A DNA stretch of 34,639 bases from Alphaproteobacteria bacterium. Lineage in GTDB: Bacteria; Pseudomonadota; Alphaproteobacteria; Rhizobiales; CAJQND01. Position numbers and translations under genes: made by a program. Below are positions 17,154 to 25,117 of the stretch, one piece after another; within the stretch, counting starts at the first letter, position 1; the number at the start of each line of letters is the position of its first letter. The DNA lies in NCBI GenBank assembly GCA_024227565.1, contig JAAEUE010000025.1, positions 1 to 34,639 of the forward strand, read 5' to 3'. The notes beneath the pieces were generated by a model. That model saw only the letters and a list, made by a program, of their open reading frames with translations. It was not told the DNA's origin and did not search any database.

Positions 17154-17206
17154 AGCCGCCCAGCTGGTAAACTTTAAGCCGATCTGCACGTTGGAATAGA
17201 GAAAAC

Positions 17207-17992
17207 ATGACCGGTAGCCAACACGCCATCAGCCTTTCTCCTGAGACCTTTCACATCATAGTCACCGGCTGGATCATTCTGGGGCTGATACTGATTCCGA
17301 TCCAACTGTCGCAAACTGCGCCCTTTGGTAGACATTTCAGTACGAAATGGGGCCCTGTCATGGACAACCGAACAGGATGGGTGATCATGGAGATCGTTTC
17401 GCCCGTCGCCTTGTGGGGGAGTTTCCTTGCCTCTGGCGCGGCTTGGTCATCCCCAGTGGTGGTGCTTATGGGTGTTTGGACTGCACACTACATCAATCGT
17501 TCTGTTGTCTACCCCATGCGGATGAGAACGCAGGGCAAACAGATCCCGATCGTCATTGTAGCATCAGCCATCAGCTTCAATTGTTTCAACGGCTGGAGCA
17601 ACGGAGCGTACTTTGGCGCAGATTGGGGGGGCTACTCCAGCAACTGGCTCGCAGATCCAAGATTTATTGTGGGATTGATGATCATGGGCTGCGGGGCGAT
17701 GATCAATTTGCGCGCCGACAACACGCTTTTGCGTCTTCGTTCAAACACAGACAAAGGGTATGGGATCCCGCGCGGCGGTCTGTTTGAGAAGGTCTCATGC
17801 CCCAATTTTTTTGGAGAGATTGTTGAATGGACAGGATTTGCGATTGCCTGCTGGAACTTACCCGCCCTGGGGTTCGCCATTTGGACGGCGGCGAACCTGA
17901 TCCCGCGCGCAATAAGTCACCATCAGTTTTACCAACGCACGTTCGAAGATTATCCCAAAAACAGACGCGCGTTGATACCCGGCGCACTCTAA
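17207..17992 (+). CDS. Steroid 5-alpha-reductase (SRD5A) family protein
   Basis: Integral membrane NADPH-dependent reductase of 261 residues; family members reduce the 4,5 double bond of 3-oxo steroids. The C-terminal half (GYGIPRGGLFEKVSCPNFFG, EIVEWTGFAIACWN, ending RAISHHQFYQRTFEDYPKNR) matches human SRD5A1 closely (GYKIPRGGLFE, FGEIMEW, HHEWYLRKFEEYPKFR). The two catalytic residues of human SRD5A2, Glu57 and Tyr91, have counterparts here: Glu62 in WVIMEIVSP and Tyr95 in AHYINR. PFGRHF and ISFNCFNGW are further family signatures. Five to seven membrane segments are visible. This is much closer to the steroid enzymes than to generic DUF1295 proteins. It leads a two-gene operon with the SDR 13 bp downstream. 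The physiological substrate is unknown; a steroid, sterol or enone lipid is likely. Confidence 0.9.
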   Translation: MTGSQHAISLSPETFHIIVTGWIILGLILIPIQLSQTAPFGRHFSTKWGPVMDNRTGWVIMEIVSPVALWGSFLASGAAWSSPVVVLMGVWTAHYINRSVVYPMRMRTQGKQIPIVIVASAISFNCFNGWSNGAYFGADWGGYSSNWLADPRFIVGLMIMGCGAMINLRADNTLLRLRSNTDKGYGIPRGGLFEKVSCPNFFGEIVEWTGFAIACWNLPALGFAIWTAANLIPRAISHHQFYQRTFEDYPKNRRALIPGAL

Positions 17993-18005
17993 CTGCCCGA
18001 CCCAA

Positions 18006-18977
18006 ATGAAAGTCGCCGTAACCGGAGCGAATGGCCACCTGGGTGCCAACGTTGTGCGCGCGCTTCTTGGCGCGCAACATGAGGTGATTGCTGTGGTTCG
18101 CGACAGCTCGAATTGTAAAAGCCTAAACGATCTTGACGTCCAGCTACGCCGCGCTGAAGCAACCAATGCGAACGATGTAACCCGGGCCCTCCAAGGGGCG
18201 TCGCACGTGATCAATCTGGCAGCGGTGATCTCTATTGATGGTGACCCCGACGGGTTGGTCTCGAAGACGAATGTGATGGGCCCACAAGTTGTGGCAGATG
18301 CGTGCCTGAAACTGCGGGCAAGAATGGTGCACGTTAGCTCCATTCATGCCTTCAGCTCTGATCCAGATCGTCCGGCACTCGACGAAACTGCAGACCGGCC
18401 GAGTGCCGATGCTTTTTCCTATGATCGCTCCAAGTATCTCGGGGAGCAGGCGGTGAGGGAGAAAATAACGGCAGGTTTGGACGCGGTGATCTTGAATCCC
18501 ACAGGCATTATCGGCCCCTATGACTATGGCAGTTCTTATGCCGGCAAGATGCTGAGCCAGATGTTCAACTCAAACTTGCCGGCGCTTGTTGACGGCGGCT
18601 TTGACTGGGTTGATGCACGGGACGTCGCGGCATCCTGCGTTGCAGCACTCACCCGGGGAGCGACCGGCGAGAACTACATTCTGTCGGGAAAGTTCGCGAC
18701 GATGAAAGAACTGGCAGGCCTTTGCGAGCGCGTTTCTGGAAAACCGGGGCCACGCATATCGTTTCCTATTTGGGTTGCTGCGTTGGGTTTGCCGATACTC
18801 GCCGCGTGGTGTCGCCTCACCGCTTCGCCCCCTCTCTACACAAGGGAATCGTTAAAAGCGCTGCAGGACGCAAATCGGAACGTTTCCTCCAAGAAGGCAT
18901 CCGAAGCGCTAGGCCATTCTGCGCGGCCATTGCCGCTTACACTTGCTGATTGTTATGAATGGTATCGTCGGTTTTAG
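18006..18977 (+). CDS. NAD(P)-dependent 3-beta-HSD/epimerase-like SDR
   Basis: Extended short-chain dehydrogenase of 323 residues. The Rossmann motif TGANGHLG (Gly7, Gly10, Gly13) is at the N-terminus, VINLAAV near residue 70, the catalytic Ser in HVSSIHAF (111-112), and the YxxxK pair is Tyr139 and Lys143 in SYDRSKYLGE. NPTGIIGPYDYG and the C-terminal DARDVAASCVAAL place it with 3-beta-hydroxysteroid dehydrogenase, dihydroflavonol reductase and sterol C4-decarboxylase relatives. It lies 13 bp after the 5-alpha-reductase gene, so both are surely one operon. Together they could reduce an enone and its 3-keto group, or act in sterol C4 processing. Its last 41 bp overlap the 3' end of the RND transporter gene in convergent orientation. 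Confidence 0.87.
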   Translation: MKVAVTGANGHLGANVVRALLGAQHEVIAVVRDSSNCKSLNDLDVQLRRAEATNANDVTRALQGASHVINLAAVISIDGDPDGLVSKTNVMGPQVVADACLKLRARMVHVSSIHAFSSDPDRPALDETADRPSADAFSYDRSKYLGEQAVREKITAGLDAVILNPTGIIGPYDYGSSYAGKMLSQMFNSNLPALVDGGFDWVDARDVAASCVAALTRGATGENYILSGKFATMKELAGLCERVSGKPGPRISFPIWVAALGLPILAAWCRLTASPPLYTRESLKALQDANRNVSSKKASEALGHSARPLPLTLADCYEWYRRF

Positions 18978-21117
18978 ATCGAGATGCATCCAAATAAGAC
19001 AGCAGGGCTGGCAACAAAAAAAGCACGGCAAGCCACGCGGCACAGACAATCAGGAGCGTGAGCAGACCCAGGTGCTGGTTGACTAGAAAACCGGAAAAGC
19101 AAAGAGCCAGGAAGCCGCTGGCCACGGCCAGAGTTGTGGCGGTGATCGCAACGCCTACTGTGCGGAAACTTTGCGCCACCGCGTGCTCTACACTCGCTCC
19201 CTTCCGGTAACGGCTGTACTTGGACAAAAAGTGCACGGTGTCGTCAACAATAATGCCGAACGTCAGGGCCATAACCACGGTCGCAGCAAAACTCATCTCA
19301 CCAAGGGTCAGACCCCATGCCCCATAGGCCAAAAGCATGGGCACCAGATTTGGCACGAGGCTGATCACACCCAGCCGCACATTGCCCAACGCAAACAGCA
19401 AGATGAGCGAAACCAGCACCAATGCTGCGACCGTCCCAAGCAGCATGGCGTTCAGGTTGCGCTCTGACAGATAAGCCGCAAGAAGGGTCGTTCCCACCGG
19501 ACCTTCCGATAGCCCCCTCGCGTGGGTTCCCAACCAAGCTTTTGAGCGTTTCGCAAGCTGTCTGATTTCCGCCGAGCTGGCGTTGGAAAGAACCGCAGTT
19601 ATTGTGGGCTCCACACCGTTGAGCGCAGACTGTGACGCGGCACCATCCAGAACCTGCCGGGCGATGGTCGAGTATCCGTCAACCCGCGTCACTTTTGACT
19701 GTTGTGCCAGCCAGCCGGCAAAACCGACCACATGCTGAACCGATGGTGCCCTAGGTTCGCCTGCCGCCTCTTTGATGGAAAGCGGGAAGGTCAAAACACT
19801 GAGGCCCGTCAGGTGCTTTTCCATGAAGTCAGTATCGCGGCGAAACTCAAAGCGTTCTGAAAAGTAGTGTGAGAAACGATCGTCGAACGTGAGCTTGGTC
19901 AATCCCCAACCGGCCACGCAGCTTGTGAAAATCAGAACGAGAACGAACACTGCCCGATGACGAACGACGTAATGGCCAACCTTAAAAAACACGGCCTCCA
20001 AAAGGGAACCCCGAGGAATGGCCCTGGCGGTTAGAAAGGAGGTCAGCGCCGGCAAGAGAGTGAACGCCAAGACGCCGGTGATCACGAGCCCGAACGCGAT
20101 TAAGTTTCCCAGTTGTTGAAAGGGCGGTGACGCGGAGAAATTCAGGCATAGAAACGAAATCACTGTGCTGAGGATGGTCAAAAACACAGGGAACGCGTTG
20201 ATTTGGATCGAGTTGGCCAGAGCCGAGGCACTGTCGCCGCGCGACCGCACTTCCTGCTGCCAGGCGATCAGGAGATGAATGCAGGTCGCAACCGCCAATC
20301 CAAGCAAGATCATCGGCGTGGCGCTGGTCACTCCGTTAAGCTGGAGCCCCAACCAACCGGCAGCGCCCATTGTAATCGCGATCGCGCAGCCCATCACGAT
20401 CAACAAAACCAGTGTTGTCATGATCGACCGCAGACAGATCATCAGCAGCAAGATGATCAGGCCAATCTGGATCGGGGCGATCCATATGATGTCCTGAACA
20501 ATTGCCTCCATGAAGGCTGCATCCAGGGCAGCCTCACCGGAAATCTTGAAACTTATATCTTGGCGATCGATTTGAAGTCGGCGTTTAACCTGCCGGATCG
20601 TATCGACGGCTTTTACGATGTCGACCTGATTGGCGTCGATGAGGGCAATTGCTGCCATGACCCCACCTTCAACCGACATGAAGGGGCGAAGCAGGGGTTT
20701 TTGTTTCGCCCACACCGCACGAACGAATTCAACGTCAGGCATCTCGGACTTGGCTTCGGGACGCAGGCCCTTTAGCGCGCTGAAGAGAGACTGGACAGAT
20801 GTCACACCGGGTACCGCACGCAGACTGCGCACCGCGTCGGCAGCGGCTGCAAGTGTCTCAGGCGATAAAACGTTGCCATCGCTTGGCACGAGCATCAGCA
20901 CGGCTGTGCTCTTGCGGCCATATTCCCGCTCATAATTTTCCAGCAAAACGCGTTCAGCACTGTTCTTGCTGAAATAGGCTCTTGGGTCAGAGTTGAATTG
21001 TAAATAAACACTGCCAAACGCCACAATGACAGTCATCGCAACGCTGGCAAGAATGACAGCCCTTCTCCATTTAACAATATTCTGCGTAAATCTAACTGCT
21101 AGCGCACGATGCTTCAT
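18937..21117 (-). CDS. RND/MMPL-family transporter
   Basis: Large inner-membrane transporter of 726 residues with the double-repeat RND layout. TM1 is about residues 20-36, a periplasmic domain spans about 40-200, and TM2-6 lie at about 210-370. TM7 is about 385-405, a second periplasmic domain follows, and TM8-12 lie at about 550-710. GIIVDDTVHFLSKYSRYRKG carries the acidic pair used for proton coupling in the MMPL branch. NSDPRAYFSKNSAERVLLENYEREYG is the usual start of the first periplasmic domain in predicted exporters of the RND superfamily, a branch that includes hopanoid transporter HpnN and bacterial sterol transporter BstA. No adaptor (HlyD-like) or TolC gene is adjacent, in line with lipid-type RND proteins. 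The position between the SDR and FadL genes suggests a hydrophobic cargo. Confidence 0.92.
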   Translation of the reverse strand: MKHRALAVRFTQNIVKWRRAVILASVAMTVIVAFGSVYLQFNSDPRAYFSKNSAERVLLENYEREYGRKSTAVLMLVPSDGNVLSPETLAAAADAVRSLRAVPGVTSVQSLFSALKGLRPEAKSEMPDVEFVRAVWAKQKPLLRPFMSVEGGVMAAIALIDANQVDIVKAVDTIRQVKRRLQIDRQDISFKISGEAALDAAFMEAIVQDIIWIAPIQIGLIILLLMICLRSIMTTLVLLIVMGCAIAITMGAAGWLGLQLNGVTSATPMILLGLAVATCIHLLIAWQQEVRSRGDSASALANSIQINAFPVFLTILSTVISFLCLNFSASPPFQQLGNLIAFGLVITGVLAFTLLPALTSFLTARAIPRGSLLEAVFFKVGHYVVRHRAVFVLVLIFTSCVAGWGLTKLTFDDRFSHYFSERFEFRRDTDFMEKHLTGLSVLTFPLSIKEAAGEPRAPSVQHVVGFAGWLAQQSKVTRVDGYSTIARQVLDGAASQSALNGVEPTITAVLSNASSAEIRQLAKRSKAWLGTHARGLSEGPVGTTLLAAYLSERNLNAMLLGTVAALVLVSLILLFALGNVRLGVISLVPNLVPMLLAYGAWGLTLGEMSFAATVVMALTFGIIVDDTVHFLSKYSRYRKGASVEHAVAQSFRTVGVAITATTLAVASGFLALCFSGFLVNQHLGLLTLLIVCAAWLAVLFLLPALLSYLDASRSKTDDTIHNNQQV

Positions 21118-21232
21118 TAGGCCAATTTTGAAAGATGTTTAAGGGTCAGGTCGCCAATTAAACTTACCGCCACCGCCCTTGCTTTTTTTCCAGCGGTGTT
21201 TCACCATGCTTTTGGGGAAGCTGAAGCAATCA

Positions 21233-21244
21233 GGCATTAATGCC
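21233..21244. promoter_or_regulatory. Perfect palindrome in the RND/FadL divergent promoter region
   Basis: GGCATTAATGCC is a perfect 12-bp palindrome, 116 bp upstream of the RND start and 49 bp before the FadL start. CTCAC and GTGAG (21249-21253 and 21264-21268) form a second inverted pair just beside it. Both lie where an operator controlling the two divergent genes would be expected. No regulator gene is nearby. Confidence 0.4.
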
Positions 21245-21292
21245 GGTGCTCACGTCGAACAGTGTGAGTAAAAGAACACCAGAGGGGCTGGT

Positions 21293-22555
21293 ATGTCAAA
21301 CACCATCAAGTGGGGGTTATTGGGCGGCTGTGTGATCGGTCTGTCCGGATTTGGCGCGTCCAACACGGCGGATGCTGCCGGTTTCTACATCCGGGAGCAG
21401 TCCACATCTGCAATGATGACAGGTTTTGCAGGTTCGGCATCGCGGAGCGATGATTCCAGCCACCTTTTCTATAATCCAGCCACGATCATCAACAATTCCA
21501 AGGTTGATATCACCGGCGATTTCCGCGTGTTCTTTCCAGACGTGGAACTCCGGGGCACTGCCGCGACCTCCCCATTTATGATGCCGATTGGTGGAACACC
21601 CAATACGGGGAACATGGCGCCTGCCGCTGCACTGGCGCCTGCATTCTACGCAAGCTATGGCCTGACCGAAAACCTGAGCGTGGGCATTGGCGGAACCGGG
21701 CCATTTGCCGTGGACATTGAAGCCAACCAGGCCTGGTTGGGCAGGTTTCAAGTTACCAAGACAAACATGCGAGCAATGAATGTTAATCCAGTGTTCGCCT
21801 ACCGCCTGGCCGATTGGGTCACGATTGGCGGTGGTCTGCAAGTGCAGTACTTTGATGCCAACCTTCAGAACGTTCAGCCGAACCCGGTGCCGCCTTTCGC
21901 CCCCCCCACCGGCACAGGCTTTTTGCTGGGTGATGGATGGGGTGTCGGTTTCACGGCGGGCGTTCTGTTTGAGCCCAACGAAGAGACAACGATTGGCGTG
22001 GGTTACCGATCCCGGATAAAACACAAGCTTAAAGGCCGATCAGGCATTCAAGGCACACCGCTCCCGCAGGTGCCGTCGAAGTTTGACTTCACGTCCCCAG
22101 ACATCTTGACGGCCAGCCTTTCCCATAAGGTGAACGATTATCTCACCTTGCACGGTACGTTCGAATGGGCCAACTGGAGCCTGTTCGATGCCATCGTTGT
22201 TCAGACGCCGGGGTTGACCACAGTTCGCCCGCAGGGCTGGGAAGATACATACTCCGGTTTTGCTGGCGCCAGCTATATGATTGACGAAAAGACCACCATA
22301 GGCGCTGGTGTCGGCTACACAACGGCGGTCTCAGATGGAGGCACCAGCAGCATTTCTCCAGACGGTGAGCGCGTCACACTTGGCGTTGGAGTGAGCCATC
22401 GGGTGATGAAGATGCTGACAATGAAGGCCAGCTACGCGCACGTATTCTTCGACGACACGAACCTGAACATTCCGCCAGGCCCTTCGGGCTCATTCACGGG
22501 CAAGTCCAAAATTGACATTCACGTGGTGGGCTTCAGCGGCACCGTTCATTGGTAG
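21293..22555 (+). CDS. FadL/TodX-type outer-membrane channel
   Basis: FadL-family proteins are 14-stranded beta-barrels that carry long-chain fatty acids, aromatics or other hydrophobic compounds across the outer membrane. The 420-residue protein has a signal peptide (cleavage after residue 28, TADA), then the family's hallmark mature N-terminus AGFYIREQSTSAMMTGFAG. HLFYNPATIIN contains the conserved NPA of the hatch domain. Alternating beta strands fill the rest (DWVTIGGGLQVQYFDANL, TTIGVGYRSRIKHKL, MLTMKASYAHVFFDDTNLNI), ending with the aromatic VGFSGTVHW as needed for barrel insertion. It is divergent from the RND gene (about 175 bp apart), so it may supply the substrate handled by the RND/reductase set. 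An AGAGGGG site lies about 6 bases before the ATG. Confidence 0.93.
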   Translation: MSNTIKWGLLGGCVIGLSGFGASNTADAAGFYIREQSTSAMMTGFAGSASRSDDSSHLFYNPATIINNSKVDITGDFRVFFPDVELRGTAATSPFMMPIGGTPNTGNMAPAAALAPAFYASYGLTENLSVGIGGTGPFAVDIEANQAWLGRFQVTKTNMRAMNVNPVFAYRLADWVTIGGGLQVQYFDANLQNVQPNPVPPFAPPTGTGFLLGDGWGVGFTAGVLFEPNEETTIGVGYRSRIKHKLKGRSGIQGTPLPQVPSKFDFTSPDILTASLSHKVNDYLTLHGTFEWANWSLFDAIVVQTPGLTTVRPQGWEDTYSGFAGASYMIDEKTTIGAGVGYTTAVSDGGTSSISPDGERVTLGVGVSHRVMKMLTMKASYAHVFFDDTNLNIPPGPSGSFTGKSKIDIHVVGFSGTVHW

Positions 22556-22557
22556 GA

Positions 22558-22573
22558 CAGAAGAGCACTTCTG
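22558..22573 (+). terminator. Weak hairpin after the FadL gene
   Basis: CAGAAG-AGCA-CTTCTG is a perfect 6-bp stem 3 bp after the stop codon. No run of T follows, so termination is uncertain. Confidence 0.3.
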
Positions 22574-22778
22574 ATTGGTTCTATTGAGCACATATTGAAA
22601 AATTCCATTCAGCAGGGGCCCTGTGCACTGACCTGATCCAACTCGGTGCAGGGGCGTTATTGGCACAAAATAGCCTTTCGGCTTCATCCGAATGCATCAC
22701 AACTTCGGCCATCTCGGCTCTATCGGCTTCCAAGGCAAAAATGACGTAGAATTGGATATCGGAATACCGGCTCGTCCC

Positions 22779-23093
22779 CTACGCATCCTCCAACACATGC
22801 ACCGCCCGCGCCGCCAGCAGGTCCTTCACCTTCGCCGCATAAGCTGCCATATGGGGCGCCGCTGCATGGGCCTTGAGCGCATCCAAGCTCTCCCATTTCT
22901 CCACCACCACGAAGGTGTCCTCACCAAACTTGGTCTGGATCGGTCCGGCGTCGGACACATCAACCGTCGCGCCATATTCGATGCAGCCCTCTTCGGCATG
23001 CACCGCCGGCACATTGGCCTGAAACGCCGCCAGAACCTCGCCCCGCATTCCCGGCTTTGCGGTGATCACCGCCACAACATGAACCCTTGCCAT
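22779..23093 (-). CDS. Antibiotic biosynthesis monooxygenase (YgiN-like) domain protein
   Basis: A 104-residue ferredoxin-like dimer of the ABM superfamily, cofactor-free monooxygenases acting on quinols and related compounds. MARVHVVAVITAKPGMRGEV and FQANVPAVHAEEGCIEYGATVD are the start of the domain, and VVEKWESLDALKAHAAAPHM is its hallmark (WES..AL..H). The closest named relatives are quinol monooxygenases such as YgiN. The substrate is unknown. The gene stands alone on the minus strand, separated from FadL by about 220 bp in which I see nothing notable and from the cold-shock gene by about 296 bp. Confidence 0.9.
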   Translation of the reverse strand: MARVHVVAVITAKPGMRGEVLAAFQANVPAVHAEEGCIEYGATVDVSDAGPIQTKFGEDTFVVVEKWESLDALKAHAAAPHMAAYAAKVKDLLAARAVHVLEDA

Positions 23094-23231
23094 CGTCCTG
23101 CACCTTCCTGATTTGTTTGCGCCCGCAGGTTACGGCGGTTGCCGGCCCGCGGCAACGCCGGGAAATTGCAAATTTGCGGCCTGCAAAACAAATTGTCACG
23201 CCGCCCTATCAATTTTGGACCCATTGGCCTA

Positions 23232-23237
23232 TATAAT
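23232..23237 (+). promoter_or_regulatory. Candidate -10 box of the cold-shock gene
   Basis: TATAAT within CTATATAATCGG is the only sigma-70-like -10 hexamer upstream of the csp gene. If used, it leaves a leader of about 145 bases, similar in size to the long untranslated leaders of other cspA-type genes. No good -35 hexamer lies 16-18 bases upstream, so this call is weak. Confidence 0.3.
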
Positions 23238-23376
23238 CGGCATACGTCCATGAAATTGTTTTGCGCTACCTGAAATAGCCATTTCTCGAATTGGCTTGGA
23301 TATCTCCTGACAATGTGAACGTTAAACTGGTCGCGTTTCCGCATGGTGCGGGACACGACACCCCACTCATTGTTCT

Positions 23377-23382
23377 AAAGGA
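23377..23382 (+). promoter_or_regulatory. Ribosome binding site of the cold-shock gene
   Basis: AAAGGA with a 7-base spacer fixes the ATG at 23390 as start and excludes the upstream in-frame codon at 23291. Confidence 0.7.
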
Positions 23383-23389
23383 ACATTCT

Positions 23390-23599
23390 ATGCCTACAGG
23401 TACTGTAAAATTCTTCAACACAACCAAAGGCTTCGGCTTCATCGAGCCAGAAGACGGTTCTAAGGACGCTTTCGTCCACATTTCTGCTGTTGAGCGCGCC
23501 GGCATGAGCACGCTGAACGAAGGCCAGAAGGTCACTTATGAGCTTCAGTCCGGCCGCGACGGCAAAATGGCGGCTGAAAACCTGTCCTCCGTTGATTAA
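23390..23599 (+). CDS. Cold-shock protein (CspA family)
   Basis: A 69-residue single cold-shock domain (OB fold) that binds single-stranded RNA and DNA and melts RNA structure. The two RNA-binding motifs are GFGFIE (RNP1-like, about residues 15-20) and DAFVHIS (RNP2-like). The start is the ATG at 23390 with AAAGGA 7 bases upstream. The longer open frame starting at 23291 is rejected because it has no site and CSPs start here (MPTGTVKFFN). Length is normal. A strong intrinsic terminator follows at once, so the transcript is monocistronic. Alphaproteobacteria carry several csp copies; the exact paralogue cannot be assigned. Confidence 0.96.
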   Translation: MPTGTVKFFNTTKGFGFIEPEDGSKDAFVHISAVERAGMSTLNEGQKVTYELQSGRDGKMAAENLSSVD

Positions 23600-23609
23600 T
23601 TGATACCCT

Positions 23610-23647
23610 GGCCGCGCCCGGCTCTAAAGCTGGGCGCGGCCTTATTT
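23610..23647 (+). terminator. Rho-independent terminator of the cold-shock gene
   Basis: GGCCGCGCCCGGC and GCTGGGCGCGGCC form a 13-bp GC-rich stem with one G-T pair around TCTAAA, followed by TTATTT. It begins 11 bp after the stop codon and is the clearest intrinsic terminator in the window. Confidence 0.85.
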
Positions 23648-23688
23648 GCCCAGTTGTCCGTCCCGCGTAAAATGTAAGGTCCAGTTTC

Positions 23689-23883
23689 ATGCAGTTTCTC
23701 TCAAAACCAACCGCTCAAGAAAAACAGGCCCTGCAGGAACAAAAAGCGAGAATAGCGGCGAAGGAAAAGCAGGAAGAACAGCGCCGGCGTAGCGCCAAAA
23801 CTGCTGAATTGCGCGCCCTGAGACTGGCCCGCGACGCACGCAATGAAAATCTCACCAAGATCTCGAAAGCCGCCAAAAAATAG
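23689..23883 (+). CDS. Small basic coiled-coil protein
   Basis: A 64-residue protein (MQFLSKPTAQEKQALQEQKA start, ISKAAKK end) that is almost entirely charged and predicted helical, with a long Lys/Glu/Gln/Arg stretch. I recall similar short proteins with the segment TAELRALRLARDA in Hyphomicrobiales genomes, which supports a real gene. It lies 42 bp after the cold-shock terminator. No function is known. Confidence 0.6.
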   Translation: MQFLSKPTAQEKQALQEQKARIAAKEKQEEQRRRSAKTAELRALRLARDARNENLTKISKAAKK

Positions 23884-23950
23884 CCGCTGCCGTCTGGCGC
23901 GATCCTCTACATTCACTTTTAAATTAGCAGCTTAGCTGCAGTCTAACAGC

Positions 23951-24247
23951 CTAGCGGATGGCCTGAGCGCCGCCGCCACTGGCCTGCATGGGCTGGGCGC
24001 GCTGCAGCTGGTTGCGCATGGTGTCCATCACCTCGGTGTTGGTCTGGCGCTGCTTGGTGCGGGCCTTTTCCAGCTGCTGGTCGGTGTCGGCGAAAATCTG
24101 GTCCATGGCGTCCAGCGCCTCCAGGCGCGCCTCGATGGCGCGGCCTTCTTCTTCCAGGGCGTGGATCACTTGCGTGATCTCGCGGTAGCGGACGTCCAAT
24201 ATCTGGCGTTCTTGCTTGGAGAAGTTGGAATAGGAATGTTCTGACAT
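23951..24247 (-). CDS. Hypothetical coiled-coil protein
   Basis: A 98-residue protein starting MSEHSYSNFSKQERQILDVR. Residues about 10-85 are a continuous charged helix with heptad-like spacing of Ile, Leu and Ala (ITQVIHALEEEGRAIEARLE, ALDAMDQIFADTDQQLEKAR), likely a coiled coil. The tail is Gly/Ala-rich. It has no signal peptide or membrane segment and no family I recognise. Codon use and a coherent helical protein favour a real gene; the opposite strand offers nothing better. Confidence 0.6.
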   Translation of the reverse strand: MSEHSYSNFSKQERQILDVRYREITQVIHALEEEGRAIEARLEALDAMDQIFADTDQQLEKARTKQRQTNTEVMDTMRNQLQRAQPMQASGGGAQAIR

Positions 24248-24393
24248 ATTCGCCTCGCTTCGGCCCGGACGTCCGGTGGATCGTCTAAATGGTTGGGTTA
24301 ACCATGGCGGTTATACCGTGATTCGCAAGAGGGACGGCAGCAAGATTGCAAGGTTATCGGCGGGTTTTGGAGGTTGACGCCAGACCGCGATCT

Positions 24394-25044
24394 TCAGAGC
24401 GTCTTATCCTTGAACTTGCACAGATCATGGACCACACACACCGCGCAATCGGGCTTTCGCGCCTTGCACACATAGCGCCCGTGCAAGATCAGCCAATGAT
24501 GGGCGTGGAGCATGAATTCATCTGGCGTCACCTTCAAAAGCTTCTGCTCCACCTCATCCACGTTCTTGCCCGGGGCCAGGCCAACCCGGTTGCCGATGCG
24601 GAAAATGTGGGTGTCCACGGCCATGGTCTTGTGGCCGAACGCCATGTTCAGCACCACGTTCGCCGTCTTGCGCCCCACGCCGGGCAAGGCCACCAGGGCG
24701 TCGCGGTCTTCGGGCACCACGCTGCCATGGTTGGCGATCAGCTGCTGCGACAGGGCAATGACGTTCTTGGCCTTGTTGCGGTAGAGCCCGATGGACTTGA
24801 TGCGGTCGCGCACATGGCCTTCGCCCAGAGCCACCATCCTTTCCGGCGTGTCGGCCTCTTCAAACAACAGTTTTGTGGCCTTGTTGACCCCCTCATCTGT
24901 GGCCTGGGCCGAAAGCACCACGGCCACCAGTAGGGTATAGGGGTTGGAATGGTGCAGTTCGCCTTGAGGTTCGGGCTTTTGGGCGCGCAGGCGGGCATAG
25001 AACTCATGGATCTCCGCCCGGGTCATTTTGGACAATCGCGCCAT
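24394..25044 (-). CDS. nth: Endonuclease III (DNA glycosylase/AP lyase)
   Basis: Nth removes oxidised pyrimidines from DNA and cleaves the abasic site by beta-elimination, in base excision repair. The 216-residue protein shows the helix-hairpin-helix LPGVGRKTANVVLNMAFG with the catalytic Lys126, and Asp144 in MAVDTHIFRIGNR. The 4Fe-4S cluster ligands Cys193, Cys200, Cys203 and Cys209 have the exact C-x6-C-x2-C-x5-C spacing. ALSQQLIANHG and DEGVNKATKLLFEE are also as expected. It is divergent from the DUF2244 gene across 218 bp that hold the second hairpin element and a long palindrome. Nearby alkylation-repair gene ada suggests a small repair neighbourhood, though they are not cotranscribed. 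Confidence 0.97.
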   Translation of the reverse strand: MARLSKMTRAEIHEFYARLRAQKPEPQGELHHSNPYTLLVAVVLSAQATDEGVNKATKLLFEEADTPERMVALGEGHVRDRIKSIGLYRNKAKNVIALSQQLIANHGSVVPEDRDALVALPGVGRKTANVVLNMAFGHKTMAVDTHIFRIGNRVGLAPGKNVDEVEQKLLKVTPDEFMLHAHHWLILHGRYVCKARKPDCAVCVVHDLCKFKDKTL

Positions 25045-25117
25045 GGCTTTGGTTGGTCTCCGCTGTGCTGGCCGTCCCCAGAAGTTGCCATCTGCGGCGC
25101 TCTGTCAACACGGAGGC

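Larger units (their letters stand above)
16714..17206. other. Non-coding stretch upstream of the steroid-reductase operon
   Basis: No convincing gene is present in these 493 bp; an 85-codon open frame at 16861 has no site or recognisable protein. The stretch holds a 14-bp perfect palindrome TATGTATATACATA (16931-16944), a REP-like palindrome (16962-16985) and two 15-base direct repeats (17096-17110 and 17139-17153) close to the 5-alpha-reductase start. It is visibly more AT-rich than the housekeeping block. Confidence 0.6.

Noticed and set aside
23291..23389. N-terminal extension of the cold-shock protein
   Set aside because: CSPs start at the MPTGTVKFF position, which has a good ribosome site; the extension is the untranslated leader.
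24346..24933. 195-codon plus-strand frame opposite nth
   Set aside because: Shadow of nth, whose catalytic and Fe-S residues are complete.
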